DNA from: Cyclostephanos tholiformis
Taxonomy: Eukaryota > Bacillariophyta > Thalassiosirophyceae > Thalassiosirales > Thalassiosiraceae
Direction of reading: 5' to 3'
DNA length: 20,586 nt
NCBI GenBank assembly: GCA_036939975.1
Contig: JALLPB010000197.1
Coordinates: forward strand, 1 to 20,586
Of the stretch, positions 16,399-20,586 are shown piece after piece. Below the pieces are notes generated by a model that had not been told where the DNA came from, ran no database searches, and worked only from the letters and a program-made list of their open reading frames with translations. Position 1 is the stretch's first letter, and each line of letters starts with the position of its first letter. Made by a program: the position numbers and the translations under genes.

Positions 16399-17271
16399 TC
16401 AGCGCTGTCTTTTTGAAAATGGCCTTCCCCAAAACCACGACATTGGGTCAACGAAAATATGTTTCCCCTGCGCAATTAGTTCGATATGTCTCTCTCTGTG
16501 ATTCTCGCGTTCACGTTCGATGAACTCTGACTGTTGAAAATTATGCTGACCATTAGCACTCAATTCAATCTGTCTCTCTCTGTGATTCTCACGTTCACAT
16601 TCGATGAACTCCGGCTGTTGCCAAGGATGCTGACCATTAGCACTCAATTCAATCTGTCTCCTGCTTCGATTCTCATGTTCACGTTCAATGAACTCCAGCT
16701 GTTGCCAAGGATGCTGACCAGCAGCACTCAATTCGAGGAGATGCTTGCAATTACGTTCAATGAACTCTGGCTGTTGCCAAGGATGCTGACCAGCAGCACT
16801 CAATTCAAGGAGACGATCACTGTTCCTTTTGTTATTTTCCCGTGCAGCAAATTTCATCAGCACAAATGACTGCGTACCCCCGGCAGCATTGATAATATTA
16901 GCAGCGTCTTGGCATGAATCAGAATTGCCAAAAAAGGAACAAATTGATGTATAAATATCATCCCAAATAATGGCATAGCCAGGGGTATTTGCATTGCAAT
17001 ACTTAGGATTCAGTAGAGCCTCCGGGTGGCAGCAGGTGATGTACTTCTTTTCATCATTGGTTGCCGAGATGAACTTCCCATTGTTATTGGCTAGGTATAG
17101 GTTGAAATTGGCCTCACCACCAAATAGGGAGATGACCTTGTCTGTCATGTTGAATATGCTGACCAAAAAGAGGAAATATGCATCAATTATCTCATGGACG
17201 TCATCATTGCTGAAGATATTGGCCTGCAATCTATTGTATGGGAATGCATATGGAGAGAAGTTCAGCTTCAT
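16399..17271 (-). CDS. Hypothetical protein with 28-residue GQHPWQQPEFI repeats
   Basis: This is a 290-codon frame. The first 120 residues have a natural composition with no family I know (Cys-containing, with FNLYLANNNGKFISATNDEKK). From about residue 148 it carries four units of 24-28 residues and a partial fifth, each built as ELSA(A/N)GQHPWQQPEFIE followed by a charged Arg/Glu/His stretch. The last unit turns into GKHIFVDPMSWFWGRP before the stop. Repeats of the form G-(K/Q/E)-H-x-F/W-Q-x-x-E-F are reminiscent of modular DNA-binding repeats found next to homing-type nucleases and in large algal and viral proteins, but no nuclease motif is visible. The Met at 17271 overlaps the stop of another frame (ATGA), so the gene may continue upstream (next entry). 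Confidence 0.6.
   Translation of the reverse strand: MKLNFSPYAFPYNRLQANIFSNDDVHEIIDAYFLFLVSIFNMTDKVISLFGGEANFNLYLANNNGKFISATNDEKKYITCCHPEALLNPKYCNANTPGYAIIWDDIYTSICSFFGNSDSCQDAANIINAAGGTQSFVLMKFAARENNKRNSDRLLELSAAGQHPWQQPEFIERNCKHLLELSAAGQHPWQQLEFIEREHENRSRRQIELSANGQHPWQQPEFIECERENHRERQIELSANGQHNFQQSEFIERERENHRERHIELIAQGKHIFVDPMSWFWGRPFSKRQR
16455..16835. repeat. Coding tandem repeat, unit 84 bp (first unit 72 bp)
   Basis: On the plus strand, GGATGCTGACCAGCAGCACTCAATTC-type words recur about every 84 bp with TTCAATGAACTCTGGCTGTTGCCA-type words. Identity between neighbouring units is high enough for recent unit-by-unit duplication. All copies keep the minus-strand frame, which suggests that it has been under coding constraint or that the array is young. 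Confidence 0.8.
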
Positions 17272-17622
17272 GCATCATTTATCGTAATCATGCTTTCCAA
17301 CCGATTGGTATATGAGCTGCCAGCAAGTCGATCATAGATCTCCATTCGATCGAGTTGCAGTAGTGGGATGTAGATCATCACTTAATGAATTAGATAACTC
17401 AGTTGGCATATAATGCATGAGGAGGTTAAGAATCCCTTTGTCATCAAGATTCCATCGATCTGACCAGGGAAGACTCAGTGGAACTAGTCGTAGTTCTGAT
17501 CCATCAACAGTCTGTTTCCCATCAAAAACAGGGATGAAAACAAGCCACGACTTCCAAATGTACACCAGAACAGGGTGGTATTTTCCCTCTTCATCCCAAT
17601 CTCGTGGGACTACTTGAGTCAT
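17271..17622 (-). CDS. Possible 5' part of the repeat-protein gene, frame-broken
   Basis: From ATG at 17622 a 96-codon frame reads MTQVVPRDWDEEGKYHPVLV with a composition like a real protein (Trp, Asp and Leu in normal shares) and ends at 17332. A second frame overlapping its end reads LDRMEIYDRLAGSSYTNRLE and finishes at the TGA that overlaps the ATG of the repeat protein at 17271. Three frames in tandem with overlapping ends suggest one coding sequence with two single-base slips, from mutation or sequencing error, or unrecognised introns. I do not recognise a domain. Confidence 0.4.
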
Positions 17623-17639
17623 TGTACTAGATGCAATGA

Positions 17640-18120
17640 TGTCTCACAAATGCTGAGTGGCAGTCAAACCCACAATGAATCAAAACAATGGTGCCACAAA
17701 ATAATTTGATTTCAATGAAAAAAATTTCTACCTACATCAATGTTGAATACATGGTAAAATTGGGTTGGCTTGAACTGATGCTGCTGGCTCTTCCTGTGAA
17801 TCATATTGTATGTGCTTGGAGCACGGATGAATTATACATTATGTCGAATTCTCATATCAGTGTTCTAAAATGTTTCGAACTCTAAATCTAAGAGGAGGAA
17901 GTCTCTTTTGATGACGCAGGCTCCTGCTTCAACTTTATCATTTCGAACAAATTCAGAGATTGTGCTGGTGATGGTGGAGGAGGGTCCAATGGGATGGGTT
18001 GTGTCCATGCTCATACAGAAGCTAGGCACCACCAGCAACATGGGCCTTGACATCTCTCTTCTCCTGCTCCTCAGTGGCCTGGCTAAGCCATGCGGCTAGG
18101 TTATCCATCAATTTGCTAGC
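17640..18120. other. Unassigned stretch before the YHYH relic
   Basis: Short frames exist on both strands (plus 17688-17885 and 17908-18099, minus 18053-17865), none with a recognisable motif. This could be the lost N-terminal part of the YHYH gene. Confidence 0.3.
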
Positions 18121-18640
18121 TTGCCTCCCCATTTGGTTGTTTTGAGACTGGTGCTAAAGATATTGCTGTCAACCCCTACTTTCTTGAAATCACCTTTTCT
18201 ACGAATCCAGTGTCCAACAAAGAGCCATCCTACGTTGACAGTCTCACTATTGGTGTTGCAACTGTCACCGGGTTGCATTTACATACTGAGTACGCATATG
18301 ACTCAAATCAAACAATCCAATCACTTTGTTGCCCTTCGATTTATGCTTTGTCCATCCTATCAATAATGCCCATATCACTACCATGCTAAATATTGGGAGC
18401 GCTTCCCTGATCAAGGCCAAGCGAATGAGCATTTCCCCTTGTTTGGTTATGCTCTTGATGGTTGTGGAATTTTTGCCCGTGGACCTTAAAAGGTGAACTC
18501 GTAAAAATCAAGACTTGGATGAATGCCACGGTTACACCCATACTATTAATTGGGATGGCAAGATAGCCAAGATGTACCACTAGCACTGAGTTTCCGTACA
18601 GTATTTGTTGCTTTGTAGGAACTCTAGTTGCGATGAACGA
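18121..18640 (+). pseudogene. Broken YHYH-domain protein gene
   Basis: Three frames of the plus strand together give the motif order of YHYH-domain proteins. FGCFETGAKDIAVNPYFLEI and SLTIGVATVTG come first. Then CPYHYHAKY follows, with the name-giving Tyr-His-Tyr-His at 18373-18384, and FPLFGYALDGCGIFARG, ending in TAA near 18487. After a one-base shift DLDECHGYTHTINWDGK continues to KMYH and a TAG at about 18581. The frame then runs on with EFPYSICCFVGT. The ALDG(F)xI(Y) and DECHGxT segments are conserved in this bacterial and algal family of secreted proteins of unknown role. A stop (TAA at 18364-18366) lies just before the YHYH block. At least two frameshifts and two stops make it a pseudogene unless the assembly is faulty. 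Confidence 0.72.
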
Positions 18641-19140
18641 AATGTTGCAAACTAATTGTGATCTCAAGAAAAATTCAAGCCATATCCATAAAATTATGAC
18701 AAAAGTTCCCATTAAGAAAGTATGTATTCGCCTTCCCAATCACATGAGTGGCAAGGGATCTGGATTTGTATCTAGCACAAGCGGCAAGTGATCCACCTTC
18801 ACCCACAGAATATCCAGGGAATATGTTTGATGTTATGTGATGAACAGTCATATTTCCCTACAGCATCGAGATTCTTTTACAATAGCTAGTTGTTAATCCT
18901 GCAAGATAAGGGAGAAAATTTGAAGGAGAGAACATAATCGAATCAACATGGCAGGCATGATTTGTTCCTCTATCTTTTATCCCCTTCCACCCCATTGACG
19001 TCCAGGCTTTATCTCCAAGGAGTACTATATCATGCCATATTCAAGGACAGTTTCAGTACTCGTTGAAGTATCGTGATGAGACAGTTATGATTCCCCGGCA
19101 TCTACCATGCATCAAAAAATGACACATCTGGCCCAAGCCA
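18641..19140. other. AT-rich intergenic stretch
   Basis: No open frame with recognisable content was seen on either strand. It separates the YHYH relic from the poly-G block. Confidence 0.4.
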
Positions 19141-19147
19141 ATCCAGG

Positions 19148-19218
19148 AGGGGGGGGGGAGGGGCTCCTCCGCCCTNGGGGGGGGGGGGGGGGGGGGGGGG
19201 GGGGGCTCCTCCGCCCTT
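19148..19218. repeat. Poly-G block with an N and a duplicated flank
   Basis: Two long G tracts are separated by GGGGCTCCTCCGCCCT and an N at 19176; the same GGGGCTCCTCCGCCCT closes the second tract. Either the sequence is a short tandem duplication of G-tract plus flank, or the assembler joined two readings of the same place. The length of the second tract should not be trusted. Confidence 0.8.
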
Positions 19219-19248
19219 ATTCACATTTGCGCATATTTCCCCATTCGT

Positions 19249-20424
19249 TCATGCGAGCCTCAGTATCACGTGCACTCCGCTGCTTGTGTCTACAACGTCG
19301 CTCATCTCGCCCACCCTCAGACGAAAGCTCGCCTTCTCGAACGCCGCATTCATCTTCTTCCTACCGAAAAATCCGAGGTCCCCCCCCCGCTTCGCGCTCG
19401 AGCAATCACTCTCGGTCCTTGCCAGTTCCTCGAACGTCGCACGTAGCTCGTTCGGATCGTCGCTTGATGACGCCGCACTTTCAAGGATCGATTTCAGCTC
19501 GAGTATATCGCGAATCGCCTGTTCCTTCGTGCACGTCACCTTCGCCATACGCCACGACGACGGACGTTTCGAATCTCGATGCTTCCTCAGTATGTGCAGA
19601 CAGCGTACCTCCCTCGGCTCCACCGCGGCTGAAGAAGAAGAAGAAGAAGACGACGACGACGACGACGCGTCCCCGCCCGTCCCCTCCCTACTACGATGAT
19701 GACGATCGGGAGGAGGGACGTCGCCGCCTCCCCCCCGATCCGTACCCGCCGCCGACGCTCTCGCCCTCTTTTGCGATGTCGACGACGACGATGACGACGA
19801 CGACGAATGCGGCCGAGATGACGACGGGTTCGTCGGCGCCTCGCCAGCTGCCGTGCCTCCGTCGTCGTCGTCGTCGTCGTTCGCGGCGACGGCGGCCATC
19901 GACCGCTTGAGTATGCCCCTCACGGCGGCCGCGCCACCAACGTCGACGACACCCGCGATCATCCCCCCGCCTTCCGTGCCAACGCCAGCCGCGATGAACC
20001 CTTCTACCCCTTCCCCGCCGGCATCGACCCCGGGGGGCGCGTCATCGTCGGCCATGGCGACGGCTGCGTGGGACGACGAGGACGGATAATCCCAACGGCA
20101 CTCGCCGGTATCGCGATGGAAGTAATAGTGGCACATGGGCGCCGATCTCGACGGGACTAAGTGCCATCCGGGGGGGAGGGGGGGGGGGGGAGGATTATTG
20201 CGCAGGAGGATGGTGCTCCTGGCGGTGGTGGCGTGGACGGCGTCGTCGTCGACGACGACGATGTCGTCGTTATCATTGCCGCCGAAGAGGTCCTCCTCCT
20301 CCTCCTCCTCGTCGTCGTCGTCGTCGTGGTCGTCTACGACGATGCCATTCGCGGGCGGCGACGTCGTGTGGGCGTCGGAGTCGCTCGGGGGAGGGGGGGG
20401 GATGATGATGTCCTCGGCGGCCAT
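19249..20424 (-). CDS. PIN1: Pin1-type peptidyl-prolyl isomerase with WW domain
   Basis: It isomerises phospho-Ser/Thr-Pro bonds in nuclear and signalling proteins. I start it at the ATG 20424-20422 (CTGCCATGGCC context, MAAEDIII); an in-frame ATG 35 codons upstream at 20529 is less likely. The 391 residues hold an acidic tail (poly-Asp/Glu, 31-45), a WW domain at about 84-115 (LPPGWHLVPSRS, HYYFHRDTGECRWDYP, both Trp present), a low-complexity linker of about 155 residues (poly-Asp, two poly-Ser tracts), and a parvulin domain from about 270 to the end. The domain keeps the phosphate-binding KRPSSWR loop, the catalytic Cys in SDCSSAKRGGDLG, the active-site His residues in CLHIL and GVHVILR, and FFGR and MNAAFEKASFRLRVGEMSD. 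Human Pin1 is 163 residues with a short linker, so the linker here is unusually long. The stop is TGA. There is no intron. The opposite strand is also open over much of it because of the triplet repeats. Confidence 0.93.
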   Translation of the reverse strand: MAAEDIIIPPPPPSDSDAHTTSPPANGIVVDDHDDDDDEEEEEEDLFGGNDNDDIVVVDDDAVHATTARSTILLRNNPPPPPLPPGWHLVPSRSAPMCHYYFHRDTGECRWDYPSSSSHAAVAMADDDAPPGVDAGGEGVEGFIAAGVGTEGGGMIAGVVDVGGAAAVRGILKRSMAAVAANDDDDDDGGTAAGEAPTNPSSSRPHSSSSSSSSSTSQKRARASAAGTDRGGGGDVPPPDRHHRSREGTGGDASSSSSSSSSSSSAAVEPREVRCLHILRKHRDSKRPSSWRMAKVTCTKEQAIRDILELKSILESAASSSDDPNELRATFEELARTESDCSSAKRGGDLGFFGRKKMNAAFEKASFRLRVGEMSDVVDTSSGVHVILRLA

Positions 20425-20586
20425 GGCAGGTAAAAAAATAGGACATCGCTGAAAATGATAATTATCGCTGAAATTCCCGGTGCAATTCCTAAAATTTTCG
20501 CAGAATTGAGGTGTTTGAAAGGTGCCCATAGTGGGTGACTTCCGAAATTGTTCTAAATTTTTTTAGTGCCAAAATTTAGAACTCGT
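20425..20586 (-). promoter_or_regulatory. Upstream region of the Pin1-like gene
   Basis: This is the AT-richer stretch just before the chosen start. No TATA box or known element can be named with confidence. An in-frame ATG at 20529 lies here and would add 35 residues if transcription starts further out. Confidence 0.3.

Noticed and set aside
19107..19910. 267-codon plus-strand frame rich in Arg, Ser and Thr
   Set aside because: It is antisense to the Pin1-like gene, crosses the poly-G block with the N and is made of triplet-repeat low complexity.
20135..20452. Plus-strand Gly/Ser/Val-rich frames
   Set aside because: These are antisense shadows of the acidic and WW part of the Pin1-like gene, kept open by GTC/TCC repeats.

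Overview
The window looks like nuclear DNA of a diatom, most likely a centric one of the Thalassiosira/Cyclotella type. The reasons are an intact delta-class carbonic anhydrase, a tyrosine-recombinase (DIRS-like) retrotransposon beside Ty1/copia remnants, a YHYH-domain relic and short GT-AG introns. The taxon is inferred from gene content, not from a marker gene.

Layout. (1) 1-2.75 kb: AT-rich relics on the minus strand, namely a 2-oxoglutarate/Fe(II) dioxygenase-like gene broken by frameshifts and TGA stops, then a possible piggyBac-type transposase tail. (2) 2.88-12.1 kb: a nested transposon block. The two ends of a copia RNase H lie about 8.65 kb apart on the same strand. Between them sits a decayed DIRS-like element on the minus strand (gag, then reverse transcriptase, RNase H and tyrosine recombinase, with two families of tandem repeats past its 3' end). 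The gag frame of this element runs without a frame change into a nucleoredoxin/tryparedoxin-like domain with a WCPSC motif, the most unusual thing in the window. (3) 12.4-13.8 kb: a degenerate 9-bp-type repeat and a 322-bp copia-type LTR with TGTTA/TAACA ends. (4) 14.0-18.7 kb: host-like DNA holding an intact delta carbonic anhydrase (plus), a small spliced reading frame (plus), a repeat-containing hypothetical protein (minus) with upstream exon-like pieces, and a broken YHYH-domain gene (plus). (5) 19.1-20.5 kb: a GC-rich, low-complexity Pin1-type prolyl isomerase with WW domain (minus), beside a poly-G stretch that contains an N.

Functionally, only the carbonic anhydrase and the Pin1-like isomerase are intact, recognisable genes. 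The former belongs to CO2/bicarbonate handling and the latter to phospho-Ser/Thr-Pro signalling. Nearly all in-frame stops of the gag-nucleoredoxin frame, and several key substitutions in the recombinase, fit C-to-T decay at CpG (CGA to TGA, CGC to TGC, CGG to TGG), as expected of a methylated, silenced transposon island. I saw no tRNA, rRNA or CRISPR array.
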